Below, in pieces: positions 9,570 to 19,047 of a DNA stretch of 64,000 bases; position 1 is the first letter of the stretch, and the number at the start of each line of letters is the position of its first letter. A program made the translations under genes and the position numbers. Below the pieces are notes generated by a model. It was given only the letters and a program-made list of their open reading frames with translations. It made no database searches and was not told where the DNA came from. The DNA is from Flaviflagellibacter sp963786225 (lineage in GTDB: Bacteria > Pseudomonadota > Alphaproteobacteria > Rhizobiales > Methylopilaceae): contig CAWAYQ010000027.1 in assembly GCA_963786225.1 (NCBI GenBank), positions 22,032 through 86,031 of the forward strand, read 5' to 3'.

Positions 9570-10520
9570 TTATGCGTAGCGCAGGCGCGGATTGACGACG
9601 ACGTATAGGACGTCGGCCAGAAGATTCATTACGATGAATCCCACCGCAACGCACAACACAACGCCCTGAACGACTGCGTAGTCGCGTGTAAATACAGCAT
9701 CAACCATAAGCTTACCGAATCCGGGGATGCTGAATACCTGCTCGGTAAGCACCGCTCCGGCCATCAACTCGCCGAATAGAAGGGTTACAAGAGTAACGAT
9801 CGGAGCGAGCGCATTTCGCAAAGCATGACGAAGGATAACGACCGCCACCGGTACCCCTTTAGCTCTAGCGGTGCGCACATAATCTGCATTGAGCGCCTCC
9901 AGCATCGCCGATCGGGTATGGCGCATCAGATAGGCGGCGATTGGCGATGCGAGGACAACCGCAGGCATGATCAGCGTCTTCAATGCCATGAAGAAATCTT
10001 CCGACATCGGGACATAACCGGATGCCGGCAACAGCTGCCATCGGACGGCGACGACAAAGATGAGAAGGATGCCGAGCCAGAAATTCGGGACCGACATGCC
10101 GGACAGAGCAATAACGTTCACAACCGCTTCGGTGAACGTGCCTTTGCGGACGGCGGCGACAATGCCCAGCGGCAGCCCGACAACCAGAGCGATAAGCATA
10201 GCCAAGGCCGAAAGCTGCAGCGTCACTGGGAGCTTCTGAACGATAAGCTCCGCAACAGGCGAATCTGTGCGTAAGGACACCCCAAGATCGCCTCTAACTA
10301 CCTCTTTGACCCAGTACATATACTGAACGGGAAGTGGATCGTTCAGATGATACTTCTCACGGAGGGTCTCCAGGACGACGGGGTCTCTTTCGTCCCCCGC
10401 CAGGGTCAACAAAGGGTCGCCGGGCAAAATCTTTTGCAGTCCAAAGGCAAGAATCGAAACAATTATTAGTGTTGGCAACGCAACGATGGCTCGCTTGAGC
10501 ACAACTCCGATAATCAACAT
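9570..10520 (-). CDS. ABC transporter permease, DppB/GsiC type
   Basis: A 316-residue permease with the diagnostic N-terminal helix and the conserved GDP segment (KILPGDPL). A large periplasmic loop and the transport domain with the EAA loop (TARAKGVPVAVVILRHALRN) follow. It forms the peptide or glutathione-type pore with the downstream DppC-type protein. The GntR gene ends 34 bp upstream, so regulator and transporter may share a transcript. Confidence 0.93.
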   Translation of the reverse strand: MLIIGVVLKRAIVALPTLIIVSILAFGLQKILPGDPLLTLAGDERDPVVLETLREKYHLNDPLPVQYMYWVKEVVRGDLGVSLRTDSPVAELIVQKLPVTLQLSALAMLIALVVGLPLGIVAAVRKGTFTEAVVNVIALSGMSVPNFWLGILLIFVVAVRWQLLPASGYVPMSEDFFMALKTLIMPAVVLASPIAAYLMRHTRSAMLEALNADYVRTARAKGVPVAVVILRHALRNALAPIVTLVTLLFGELMAGAVLTEQVFSIPGFGKLMVDAVFTRDYAVVQGVVLCVAVGFIVMNLLADVLYVVVNPRLRYA

Positions 10521-10553
10521 GCTTCTCGCCTCTGCTCATTACCAGACAACATG

Positions 10554-11270
10554 CTATTTGTCCGAGTCGCTGACCGCTTCCGCAAGAGCGGATTGTATTG
10601 ACTCGATGTGCTCTCGCATAATGCTCGCACCGCGTGTCGGATCACGCATGGCTATCGCGTCAGCGATTTCGAGATGTTGTTTAGCTGAGAGGGCCAATCC
10701 CTTCGGGGTGCGCGCTCGGGATCTGTACGCCTGCCAAGACGGGTCCAGTCGAATCTTGTCGATGACATCATACAGATCGATAAAGAGGCGATTTCCCGAA
10801 GCCTCCGCTATGCACCTGTGAAAGGCGCTGTCCCAGCTTTCGATGGTTGACGCAGGCAATTGCAAGGTTCTGGTCGAATTGCGGTCCGCCAATCTGAGGA
10901 TCATGGCGATCTGCTCGCCGCTGGCCCGCTCCGCAGCCAACTGCACAAGTATGGGCTCCAACTTGTACCGAACCTCGATTACCTCGAAGAAATTCGTTCG
11001 GCTGACGAGACGGCTCAACGTCGGAGCCGTCGACGACGGTGCGGGCCCGATGAACGTGCCCTTCCCCTGCCGCCTCCAGATCCTTCCTTCGACCTCGATT
11101 TCGGCGAGAGCCTGGCGGATCGCCCTGCGACCAACGCCAAACCGCGCCGCCAAATCACGCTCCGTGGGGAGGGCCTGGCCGGGCGTGCTGCCCTCCTCGG
11201 CGAGAAGGCCTCGCAGAAGATCCACCACTTCGGCTCCGGACCTTCCTCCGACATCATCCGCTTGTGTCAT
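10554..11270 (-). CDS. GntR family regulator with FCD domain
   Basis: A 238-residue regulator: GntR winged helix (ALPTERDLAARFGVGRRAIR, about residues 38-57; wing GKGTFIG) and a C-terminal FCD ligand-binding domain. It is embedded in the gamma-glutamyl/peptide operon between the transferase and permease genes. Candidate operators with the same ACC-N10-GGT layout lie just upstream of this gene (11281-11296) and upstream of the binding-protein gene (14918-14933), which supports local control. Confidence 0.9.
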   Translation of the reverse strand: MTQADDVGGRSGAEVVDLLRGLLAEEGSTPGQALPTERDLAARFGVGRRAIRQALAEIEVEGRIWRRQGKGTFIGPAPSSTAPTLSRLVSRTNFFEVIEVRYKLEPILVQLAAERASGEQIAMILRLADRNSTRTLQLPASTIESWDSAFHRCIAEASGNRLFIDLYDVIDKIRLDPSWQAYRSRARTPKGLALSAKQHLEIADAIAMRDPTRGASIMREHIESIQSALAEAVSDSDK

Positions 11271-11280
11271 GATCGACAGT

Positions 11281-11296
11281 ACCTATTAGCGATGGT
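11281..11296. promoter_or_regulatory. ACC-N10-GGT candidate operator upstream of the GntR gene
   Basis: ACCTATTAGCGATGGT starts 11 bp upstream of the GntR start codon. It matches the ACC-N10-GGT spacing of the site at 14918-14933, with 12 of 17 positions identical when one flanking base is included. Autoregulation is inferred. Confidence 0.45.
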
Positions 11297-11451
11297 TCGG
11301 GATCAGACAGATAAACCCGAACGCGGCCATTCAAGCGTGCCTCGTGATAGGGAGAGCACCTGCCCTGCAAGAAGCGTGCACCAATCCTTTGTGGTTCTGC
11401 AAACTGACGGTGCTCGACGTCATTTTGGGCCCGCCTGACCATCGATGCTGT

Positions 11452-13263
11452 CTACCGCCCTGCCGCATAACCCTGCATCCCGCGGGGGTTCGCGGCCGCG
11501 CGACGGCGGACGCCGTCGATCGATGCCGCAACCAAACGGCCTTCTGACCAGTCCTCACCGATTTCTATTTCGTGGCCTCGCCGCTTCAGTTCGTCGATGG
11601 TCGAACTCGGCAGCCGCCGCTCGACGACCAGAACCCCCGGCCGTGACATGCGCGGCCAGAACGATGACGGGAAATGCTCGCTGTGCCATGCCGGCGCATC
11701 GATCAACTCCTGCAGGTTCATGCCCGCATGGACGTGGCGCAAGAAGAACTGCGGGATCCACTGATCCTGCTGGTCACCTCCCGGGGAACCCCACGCCAAG
11801 TACGGCTTGCCGTCGCGCAACGCGAAGGTTGGCGAAAGCGTCGAGCGTGGCCGCTTCCCTGGCACGAGGGCGGCGGGATGCGCCTTGTCGAGCCAGAACA
11901 TCTGCGCCCGTGTTCCGAGCGCAAAGCCAAGTTCAGGAATGACCGGGGAACTCTGCAGCCATCCGCCGGAAGGCGTAGCGGCTATCATGTTGCCGTCTTT
12001 ATCGATGATGTCGAAGTGAACTGTGTCGCCATCCGTATTGCCGAGCCGACCGACTGTTGGCTCGCCGGCACCGAACGCGCCAACCGCAACCCGGCCTTCG
12101 GACGAGGCGCGCGCATCGACATGACCGCCAAATCCGTTGATCTGTCCCGGCCGCAACTCGAATGACGCAGCATCACCAATGAGCTTGCGGCGAGCTCGAT
12201 TGTATTCCTCCGAAAGCAACGCCTCGACGGGGACCGGCGCGAAATTCGGGTCGCCGTAAAACGCCTCTCGATCCGCGAACGCGAGTTTGGACGCCTCGAC
12301 CAGGAGATGAATGAACTCCGGTCCGGTCGGATCGAGACCATCGAGATTGAATCCCTTGAGCAGGGCGAGCTGCTGGAGCGCAACGAGTCCTTGGGACCAC
12401 GGCCCCGCCTTCAGCACGCGGTATCTCCCGTAATCAAGGCCGATCGGCGCTTCGATGCTCGCCTGCCATCCGGCCATATCCTGGCCGCTGAGCACGCCTT
12501 TGTGGCGACGCCCGGTGACGTCCATAACCTCTTGGGTTCGGCAAAAGCGGTCGATCGCTTCGGCGACAAAGCCCTGCGACCAGACCCGCCGCGCGGCATC
12601 GATCTGCGCCTCGCGCGATCCCCCCGCCTGCTGCGCCTCATCGACGATACGCTGGTAGGTATCCGCAAGCGTTGTGTTGACGAACATGTCCCCGGGAGCA
12701 GGAATTTTGCCGCCGGGGAGAAAGACTGCGGCAGAAGTCGGCCAGTGCTCGCGGAAGAGGTCGGCTACCGTGGCGATGGTGGCGCTCGCCCGCTCCACCA
12801 GAGGATAGCCATGACGGGCATAGGAGATCGCCGGAGCCAGCACATCGGCCAGCGGCATCGACCCATAGTCCCGCAGCAGAAGCATCCAGGCGTCAAAGGT
12901 CCCCGGGATGCACGCCGCCAGCAAGCCCGTACCGGGAATGAGGTCGAGGTCCAGCGATCGGAAGTGCTCGATGGTCAGGTTGGCAGGTGCCGTTCCCTGG
13001 CCGCAGATCACGTCCGTTCGGCCCTTGCGGGCGTCGTGAACGATAATCGGAACATCACCCCCAGGACCGTTCAGATGAGGCTCGACGACCTGCAGCGTGA
13101 ATGCGGTAGCGCAGCCAGCGTCGAAGGCGTTGCCGCCTTTTTCCAGGATCGACATACCCACCGCCGTCGCGATCCAATGGGTTGATGTAACAACGCCGAA
13201 GGTGCCTTCAATTTCGGGACGGGTGGTGAACGGGTTTGGGTTGATCTTTTTCATAGAAATCAT
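11452..13263 (-). CDS. gamma-glutamyltransferase family protein (Ntn hydrolase)
   Basis: A 603-residue protein (600 if translation begins at the inner ATG at 13254). The autoprocessing site is conserved: the nucleophile is Thr414 in DGDTVHFDI, where the large and small subunits separate. The downstream motif PGKRPRSTLSPT and the PGGDQQDQW segment also fit. No signal peptide is seen, unlike classical periplasmic GGT, so it probably acts in the cytoplasm on imported gamma-glutamyl compounds. Relatives include glutathione hydrolases, cephalosporin acylases and oxamate amidohydrolase HpxW, so the exact substrate is open. It lies between the binding-protein and GntR genes. No strong ribosome-binding site separates the two starts. 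Confidence 0.9.
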   Translation of the reverse strand: MISMKKINPNPFTTRPEIEGTFGVVTSTHWIATAVGMSILEKGGNAFDAGCATAFTLQVVEPHLNGPGGDVPIIVHDARKGRTDVICGQGTAPANLTIEHFRSLDLDLIPGTGLLAACIPGTFDAWMLLLRDYGSMPLADVLAPAISYARHGYPLVERASATIATVADLFREHWPTSAAVFLPGGKIPAPGDMFVNTTLADTYQRIVDEAQQAGGSREAQIDAARRVWSQGFVAEAIDRFCRTQEVMDVTGRRHKGVLSGQDMAGWQASIEAPIGLDYGRYRVLKAGPWSQGLVALQQLALLKGFNLDGLDPTGPEFIHLLVEASKLAFADREAFYGDPNFAPVPVEALLSEEYNRARRKLIGDAASFELRPGQINGFGGHVDARASSEGRVAVGAFGAGEPTVGRLGNTDGDTVHFDIIDKDGNMIAATPSGGWLQSSPVIPELGFALGTRAQMFWLDKAHPAALVPGKRPRSTLSPTFALRDGKPYLAWGSPGGDQQDQWIPQFFLRHVHAGMNLQELIDAPAWHSEHFPSSFWPRMSRPGVLVVERRLPSSTIDELKRRGHEIEIGEDWSEGRLVAASIDGVRRRAAANPRGMQGYAAGR

Positions 13264-13285
13264 TCAATCTGCAAAGTTAAGTTTA

Positions 13286-13309
13286 GCAGGGCGGCACTTG
13301 CCGCCCTGC
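13286..13309 (-). other. intercistronic hairpin between binding-protein and GGT genes
   Basis: A perfect 10-bp inverted repeat (GCAGGGCGGC / GCCGCCCTGC) with a 4-nt loop lies in the 87-bp gap. There is no strong T-run after it in the direction of transcription. It therefore looks like an mRNA-stabilising or partial-termination element that would raise binding-protein expression over the downstream genes. Confidence 0.5.
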
Positions 13310-13350
13310 AGCTCCAAAATCACTCTGTGTTTGATTGCTCGTCGTCGCAG

Positions 13351-14850
13351 CTATTTTTTACGGCTGACGCCAGCCAATCCGATCACACCTTCTGGCGAAG
13401 GCACAAAGCCTGCTACGCTCTTGGACAGACCGAATATACGCGGCTCGAAGTATAGATATACGACAGAGCTGCTATCCTGGAACGACTTCATTATTTCTTG
13501 ATACTGACTCTTCCGAGCTTTCTCGTCGGTGACCGATCGTGCCTCGACGATCTGCTTATCGACCGCTTCGTTGCAGTATTTCGTGTCGTTCTGACTGCCC
13601 TTACAAGACACGAACTGACGAACATAGGCGTCGGGGTCCAGTCGGCCGGAAAATCCCTTGATGGTCGTCTGGAACGCACCCTTCTGGTTCTCTGCAATAA
13701 GGGTCGCGTACTCGGTCGCCCTTAGCTTGACGTCAAATCCCGCCTCGGAGGCCATGGCTTGCACCATCTGGCCGACCTGCTGCGCGACCGGGTTGTTCGC
13801 GACGTTCATGTCGACTGTAAAGGGTAAGGACACTCCCGCTTCCGCCAGCAGCGCCTTCGCCTTGGCTATGTCGCGCCCCGGAATCGGCCGGTCCACGTGA
13901 TAGGGGCTTGCGGGCGGGAATGGCTGGTCGGCGGGGATGTAGCGTCCGTCGAACACCACTTTGTTGATCGCCTCGCGATCGATCGAGTAGCTCAGAGCCT
14001 GACGCACCCGCGCATCGCGCCCGAGCGGTGTCTCGGCACGTGGTTCCGAACCGATATTGATGTCCATATAGGTGAAGCCGAGGCTCGGCACAGCCGCGAT
14101 AGCGATGCCCTTATCGGCGGCCGCGTCTGCAACATCGGTAGCCGCGACACGTTCGATAACATCCAGATCGCCGGAGCGCAGATTGGCCAGGCGAACAGTT
14201 GCGTCCGGGATCACGCGAAATATGACTTTGTCGAAGTGATAGGCGTCCTTGTTCCAGTAGTTTTCAAACTTGCTGAGCGTAATGCTGTTCTGAACGACAC
14301 GTTCCTCGAACTTATACGGGCCCGAACAAACGGGATGGTTCGTCACATCCCCTGCCGCCGCCTTCGGTGACAGCATCATGCCGGAGCGATCCGCCAGTTG
14401 CGCGAGTAGACCGGCGTCCGGCTGCTTCAACCCGATACTGACGGTCAACGGATCGACGACTTCGACCTTCTCGATCGAGCTGATCTCGTTCTTCCGCAGC
14501 GAGTCCGGCAGCGTGCGCGCGCGATCCAGGTTGAATTTCACGGCCTCCGCATTGAAGGGGTCGCCGTCGTGAAACGTCACTCCAGGCCGCAACTTCAGGG
14601 TCAGCGTCTTGTTGTCAGCGCTCCACGACCAGCTCATCGCAAGACGGGGCATAAGATGCAGCTCGGGACTGACGCTCAAAAGGCTATCGCACAACGACGG
14701 AAAAACTACGCGACTAGCAAAACTGCGAGCGCGATGAGGATCAAGGAAGTCAGGATCTTCCTGAACGCCAATCTTCAACGTCGATTGAGCCCACGCTGAG
14801 GTAACGGGAATGCTGAAAAACAAGCAGCAGAGTAATAGATGCTTCTTCAT
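13351..14850 (-). CDS. ABC transporter substrate-binding protein, family 5 (DppA/GsiB type)
   Basis: A 499-residue periplasmic binding protein. The signal peptide MKKHLLLCCLFFSIPVTSAWAQ ends at about residue 22. The SBP_bac_5 fold follows: STLKIGVQEDPDFLDPHRA at the mature N-terminus, and a family motif around LTLKLRPGVTFHDGDPF. AGAGGAGA precedes the start. As first gene of the run it defines the imported ligand, probably a short or gamma-glutamyl peptide given the GGT gene next to it. Confidence 0.92.
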   Translation of the reverse strand: MKKHLLLCCLFFSIPVTSAWAQSTLKIGVQEDPDFLDPHRARSFASRVVFPSLCDSLLSVSPELHLMPRLAMSWSWSADNKTLTLKLRPGVTFHDGDPFNAEAVKFNLDRARTLPDSLRKNEISSIEKVEVVDPLTVSIGLKQPDAGLLAQLADRSGMMLSPKAAAGDVTNHPVCSGPYKFEERVVQNSITLSKFENYWNKDAYHFDKVIFRVIPDATVRLANLRSGDLDVIERVAATDVADAAADKGIAIAAVPSLGFTYMDINIGSEPRAETPLGRDARVRQALSYSIDREAINKVVFDGRYIPADQPFPPASPYHVDRPIPGRDIAKAKALLAEAGVSLPFTVDMNVANNPVAQQVGQMVQAMASEAGFDVKLRATEYATLIAENQKGAFQTTIKGFSGRLDPDAYVRQFVSCKGSQNDTKYCNEAVDKQIVEARSVTDEKARKSQYQEIMKSFQDSSSVVYLYFEPRIFGLSKSVAGFVPSPEGVIGLAGVSRKK

Positions 14851-14917
14851 CCCAATAATCTCCTCTGATCGATCGAGGCTCTGTCACGAGAAGCGTGTCC
14901 CACCTCAGCCTGACCAA

Positions 14918-14933
14918 ACCTAATGTAATTGGT
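14918..14933. promoter_or_regulatory. ACC-N10-GGT operator candidate upstream of the binding-protein gene
   Basis: AACCTAATGTAATTGGTT (14917-14934) is an imperfect palindrome about 70 bp upstream of the binding-protein start. It shares spacing and most bases with the site in front of the GntR gene at 10554-11270. It is the likely operator controlling the importer. Confidence 0.5.
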
Positions 14934-14934
14934 T

Positions 14935-15293
14935 TACACGATCAATCAGGCGAATACGTTGTTATTTGGCCAAATTTCTAGCATTATGCTGAAATGAATA
15001 GCATTCGAGGCCGAGCTTTCAGAGAGGAAACCGAACCTTTGAAGAATTGGTTCGACATGTCGGAGCTTCGGGACATGCGCAGCTATTTGATCACGGCTTG
15101 AGCCGCGACTTTCGGAGCTTTGGAGGTTCACCCCGAGGCGGACCTCACTCCCACGTCGTGAAGACCGAACTCTTGGAACCGTGAGCGGACATCATCGGCG
15201 TGCGCAACGCGCCAACGGAAGCAGACATGGCTACCCGTAGCGGCCAATACGCCTTCCGGAAATGCAGCAGGATATCGGCCCGAGACGAACCGC
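14935..15293. other. intergenic spacer without recognised gene
   Basis: This stretch between the peptide-importer operon and the SHMT-like gene holds only short frames with no recognisable domain on either strand. It contains the promoter side of the binding-protein gene at its left. It could include decayed coding sequence, but no homology is evident by eye. Confidence 0.5.
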
Positions 15294-16493
15294 TCAGGCC
15301 GGGATGCGCCGTTCGCTCTTGAGGGTCATACGCCCGGCATCGGACACGACCAGCAGTTCGCTCAACAAACGCGCGACATCACGAATCTTTGCCGGACCTT
15401 CGCCGAGTGAAGTCAGAAACTGGGTTCCGATGCGCAAGGCGTAGCCCTCCTTCTTCGGATCGGCGCAGGTGCCGACGAGGATGTCATGCTCCTGGAAGAA
15501 GACCACGGCGGAGGCAGCGGGGACACCGGCGTCCATCGGGATCAGAATCTGGTGGGTGAAACACTCCCCCACCACAGGCGCTATGATTTCGACGCCCCGA
15601 CTGCGCAGCCCCTCCGCCAGGGCTTCCGTGTTTGCGCAGATCCGGCGCGCATAGTCTTGCCCGTTCAAGCGGGTTTCGCGCAGCGTCACGAGGAAGGAGG
15701 GCAGTCGCCCGGCATCGTAGTTGGCCAGGAATTTCTCGTCGATGAGACGCGCCAAACGCGCGCCCTGGTCCGGATCACGCCCCGCGATCAGACTGTGCGG
15801 ACGGCCGGGAAGCGTCTTATAGGTCGAACTTGTCAGGACATCGACGCCGAGATCCAGCGGATTGGGGAAGGTGCCACCCGCGATCAGACCCGCGACATGC
15901 GATGCATCGAAGATCGTCGTGGCACCCGTTTCGCGCGCCGCTTCGACGACAGGCCCGATATCGTCAGGCTGAATCATGACGCTGCGCCCAAGCATCACGA
16001 GACGCGGGCGAAGCGCGCGGATCTGGCGGGCCGCGGCCAGCGCATCGAGGCGGCAATTGGCGGTATCGAACGCGAGGTCTTCGACACGCAGACCGGCGAG
16101 TTCGGGCGTGCCGCCCCGGCGCTGGCTAAGATGGCCGCCATGGGCCGCCGCCGGAGCCAACAACAGATCGCCGGGTTTCGCGTAAGCATGAAAGACAGCG
16201 AGATTGGCGATCGTGCAGCTTGGCAGGCGCGGCTCGGCCCATGCCGCTCCGAACAGCCCGCAGATTTCGGCACGCACCGCGACTTCAAGCTCCGATACGA
16301 GATCGGTATCCGGCTGCTCCTTGAAAAAGCTGCGCCCCATGGCTGGATAGGCGCTCAAGGCAGGAGAATACGCGGCCTGCGCAGCCGCACTGGGGAGGTT
16401 TGCGCCCGCATAGAGCACCAGACGATCTGAAACGAGCACGTCGCCACGCGCGGCCGCCAATGCAAGAAGCCGGGCCTCGTCGATATCGGTCAA
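15294..16493 (-). CDS. SHMT-like PLP-dependent enzyme, divergent
   Basis: A 399-residue fold-type I PLP protein of the glycine hydroxymethyltransferase superfamily. The PLP Asp/His region is FDASHVAGLIAGG (about 195-207) and the Schiff-base lysine is Lys226 in TSSTYKTLPG. Two features differ from true SHMT: the residue before the lysine is Tyr instead of the usual His, and the N-terminal YPGKRYYGG motif is absent. It is therefore more likely an aldolase or transferase on glycine, serine or a related amino acid. Translation starts at TTG (16493), with AAGGAG eight bases upstream. It is the last gene of the glycolate oxidase operon, 11 bp after glcF, so a role in using glyoxylate or glycine is plausible. 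Confidence 0.8.
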   Translation of the reverse strand: MTDIDEARLLALAAARGDVLVSDRLVLYAGANLPSAAAQAAYSPALSAYPAMGRSFFKEQPDTDLVSELEVAVRAEICGLFGAAWAEPRLPSCTIANLAVFHAYAKPGDLLLAPAAAHGGHLSQRRGGTPELAGLRVEDLAFDTANCRLDALAAARQIRALRPRLVMLGRSVMIQPDDIGPVVEAARETGATTIFDASHVAGLIAGGTFPNPLDLGVDVLTSSTYKTLPGRPHSLIAGRDPDQGARLARLIDEKFLANYDAGRLPSFLVTLRETRLNGQDYARRICANTEALAEGLRSRGVEIIAPVVGECFTHQILIPMDAGVPAASAVVFFQEHDILVGTCADPKKEGYALRIGTQFLTSLGEGPAKIRDVARLLSELLVVSDAGRMTLKSERRIPA

Positions 16494-16504
16494 GCTTCCA
16501 CTCC

Positions 16505-17827
16505 TTACTGAACCTTGGATAACGGGACCGGGCGCGACCGCGCGAAGGCTGCGGGCTTTGATCCGCCATAGGCCCAGTCAAGCAATTCCACAAGGTGGAC
16601 GATGGGAATGTCCGTGCCCGAAGCGAGCTGGGTCATGCAGCCGATATTGCCGGCCGCGATCACGTCCGCGCCGGTTGTCGCGATGTTGCGCAGTTTGCGG
16701 TCGCGCAAACCCTGGGCGATGTCGGGGTTCAGGATATTGTAGGTGCCCGCCGAACCGCAGCAGATATGCCCTTCGGGGATTTCGCTGAGACGAAAGCCCG
16801 CGCGTTCCAGCAGGAGCCGGGGCTGCAGGACAACGCGTTGGCCGTGCTGCAGCGAACAGGCGGAATGATAGGCGACATTGATGTCGCGGGGAGCGACAGC
16901 GGGCAGATCGAGCGTCGCGAGATATTCGGAAATATCGAGAGTACGGCGCGCGACTTCGGCCGCCTTCGCGGCGTAAGCGGGATCGCCGGCGAGGAGATGG
17001 CCGTAATCCTTGATGACGGTTCCGCAGCCGGATGTGGTGATGAGGATGGCGTCGAGCCCGCTCTCAATCTCACGTGTCCAGACATCGACATTGGCGCGGG
17101 CGAAGGCGCGGGCCTCGTCCTCGCGGCCCATATGGTGCACGAGAGCGCCGCAGCAGCCTTCCCCGGCGGGGCGGACGATCTCGATTCCGAATTTTGCGAG
17201 CAGGTTCTCGGCGGCGCGGTTTATGCCGGGATCGAGGACCGACTGCGCGCACCCGGCAAGAATAGCGACGCGGCCGCGCGGCGGGGCGGAGGCCGCAACC
17301 GGCGGCGCGGACACGATGCGCGGCGCCGGCATCGAAGACAGGCGCAGCATCGCCGCCAAGCGGCGGAACGGACCGCCGAGCATATCGAAAACAGGCGCCA
17401 GCGGACGCACGATCCGCGCGGCTATCAGCGCCGCCCGGAAGCGGCCCGGGTAAGGCAGGATACGCGCGAGAACGGCGCGCAGAAGGCGATCGGCGGCGGG
17501 CCGTCTGTACGTCTTCTCGATATGAACCCGTGCATGGTCGACGAGATGCATGTAATCGACGCCGGACGGACAGGTCGTCGCGCAGGACAGGCAGGACAGG
17601 CAGCGGTCGATGTGAAGTGTGACTTCGGCATTCGCCGGCTTGTCCTGCTCCAGCATGTCCTTGATGAGGTAGATGCGGCCGCGCGGACTGTCGAGTTCGT
17701 TGCCCAGTTCGAGATAGGTCGGGCAGGTCGCGAGACAGAAGCCGCAATGCACGCATTTGCGGATGATGCGCTCGGATTCCGCCATATGCGGATCGGCGAG
17801 AAGGTCCGGCAGGAAATGGGTTTGCAT
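16505..17827 (-). CDS. glcF: glycolate oxidase iron-sulfur subunit GlcF
   Basis: A 440-residue subunit with two N-terminal 4Fe-4S motifs (CVHCGFCLATCPTY and CLSCLSCATTCPSG). Two CCG domains follow (CCGALVHHMG, CCGSAGTYNIL), the pattern of heterodisulfide-reductase-type electron-transfer subunits. It passes electrons from the flavin subunits GlcD/GlcE to the quinone pool while glycolate is oxidised to glyoxylate. The start overlaps the glcE stop by one base (TGATG). Confidence 0.95.
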   Translation of the reverse strand: MQTHFLPDLLADPHMAESERIIRKCVHCGFCLATCPTYLELGNELDSPRGRIYLIKDMLEQDKPANAEVTLHIDRCLSCLSCATTCPSGVDYMHLVDHARVHIEKTYRRPAADRLLRAVLARILPYPGRFRAALIAARIVRPLAPVFDMLGGPFRRLAAMLRLSSMPAPRIVSAPPVAASAPPRGRVAILAGCAQSVLDPGINRAAENLLAKFGIEIVRPAGEGCCGALVHHMGREDEARAFARANVDVWTREIESGLDAILITTSGCGTVIKDYGHLLAGDPAYAAKAAEVARRTLDISEYLATLDLPAVAPRDINVAYHSACSLQHGQRVVLQPRLLLERAGFRLSEIPEGHICCGSAGTYNILNPDIAQGLRDRKLRNIATTGADVIAAGNIGCMTQLASGTDIPIVHLVELLDWAYGGSKPAAFARSRPVPLSKVQ

Positions 17828-19047
17828 CAGCCCATCCGCCCGGGATTGAGGATGTTGAGCGGGTCGAAGCCTGCCTTCAGCCGCAGCGAGAGGGCGGCCA
17901 ATGCTTCAGGCTGCGGCTCGAAGCGCGGCACATCGGCATCTATATCAAGCGCGCGGATCAAGGTCGCATGCCCGCCTCCCGCTGTACGGACGCAAGAGCG
18001 GACGATCGCGGCGCCCGCATCCGGCAGGGGGTCGAGAAGCTCGATCCAGACGAGCCCACCCGACCAATCGTAAAAATGACGCACGGCAAGTTTGCTCCCC
18101 AGCGCTTCCACCAAAGCCGGACCCGACGCCGGCGCGACGCTGACGCGCCAGACGGCGTTGTCCCGGCCGGCGAACGGTTCGACATCGCGGATCGCGCGCC
18201 ACAAAGCGACGGACACGGCGTCGTCCAGGCGGGCGATCTCGCGACCCTCGGCGCCGATCATTTCGGCGACACGCTCCGCGCGGTAAAGCACCGAGGGCCG
18301 AAAGCCTTCCAGGCGCAGCAAAGTGCAGGACGTGCCGGACGCCGCGAACTGCGGCAGAGCGCGGGCCGCGTCCGCGGGCAGATGGGCGGCGCCGGAGATC
18401 TCGCCCGTCGATCCCATCGCGGAACACAGCACGTCCACGCCCGCACGGTCGTCGAGGCCGAACACCGCGAGCGTCGAGACCGCTTCCGCGCGCGGCAAAG
18501 TCTTGAACGTGACATCGGTCAGGACCGCAAGCGTGCCCCACGAGCCCGCGAGGCCCTTCGAAAGATCGTAACCGGTGACGTTCTTGACGACGCGCCCGCC
18601 GGATTTGAAAACTTCGCCCCGCCCCGTGATCGCCTGTATGCCGAGCACATGATCGCGCGCGGCGCCTGCCTTGAGGCGGCGCGGACCGGAAACATTGGCA
18701 GCGAGCGCGCCGCCGATCGTGCCGCCACCACGCGGGCGGCCGAACAGCGGGCCATGATCCATGGGCTCGAAGGCGAGTTCCTGGTTTTCCTTCGCGAGCA
18801 GCGCCTCGATCTCGGCGAGCGGCGTTCCGGCGCGCGCGCTGAGCACGATCTCGTCCGGCTCGTAGAAAATGACGCCCGACATGCCCGACAGTTCCACGGC
18901 CTGCTGAGCGGCGGGTTTATGGCCGATCCCGCGCTTCGTGCCCTGGCCGAGAATTTCGAGCGGCCGCACGGCGTCGGCCGCATCGCGCACGATCTGCAGG
19001 ACGTCGGCGGCATCGCGAGGAGAGAGTGGGGTTCGAGGATCGAGCAT
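17827..19047 (-). CDS. glcE: glycolate oxidase FAD-binding subunit GlcE
   Basis: A 406-residue protein of the FAD_binding_4 class, shorter than GlcD. It has the PP-loop-type segment GTPLAEIEALLAKENQ and FGRPRGGGTIGGALAAN near residues 75-125. The ATG at 19047 is preferred because it overlaps the glcD stop as TGATG, the same junction as at glcE/glcF; the open frame upstream runs inside glcD. It is the accessory flavin subunit of the membrane-associated glycolate dehydrogenase complex. Confidence 0.94.
   Translation of the reverse strand: MLDPRTPLSPRDAADVLQIVRDAADAVRPLEILGQGTKRGIGHKPAAQQAVELSGMSGVIFYEPDEIVLSARAGTPLAEIEALLAKENQELAFEPMDHGPLFGRPRGGGTIGGALAANVSGPRRLKAGAARDHVLGIQAITGRGEVFKSGGRVVKNVTGYDLSKGLAGSWGTLAVLTDVTFKTLPRAEAVSTLAVFGLDDRAGVDVLCSAMGSTGEISGAAHLPADAARALPQFAASGTSCTLLRLEGFRPSVLYRAERVAEMIGAEGREIARLDDAVSVALWRAIRDVEPFAGRDNAVWRVSVAPASGPALVEALGSKLAVRHFYDWSGGLVWIELLDPLPDAGAAIVRSCVRTAGGGHATLIRALDIDADVPRFEPQPEALAALSLRLKAGFDPLNILNPGRMG

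Noticed and set aside
14946..15131. A 61-codon open frame in the spacer before the SHMT-like gene
   Set aside because: No ribosome-binding site, domain or operon link; probably chance.
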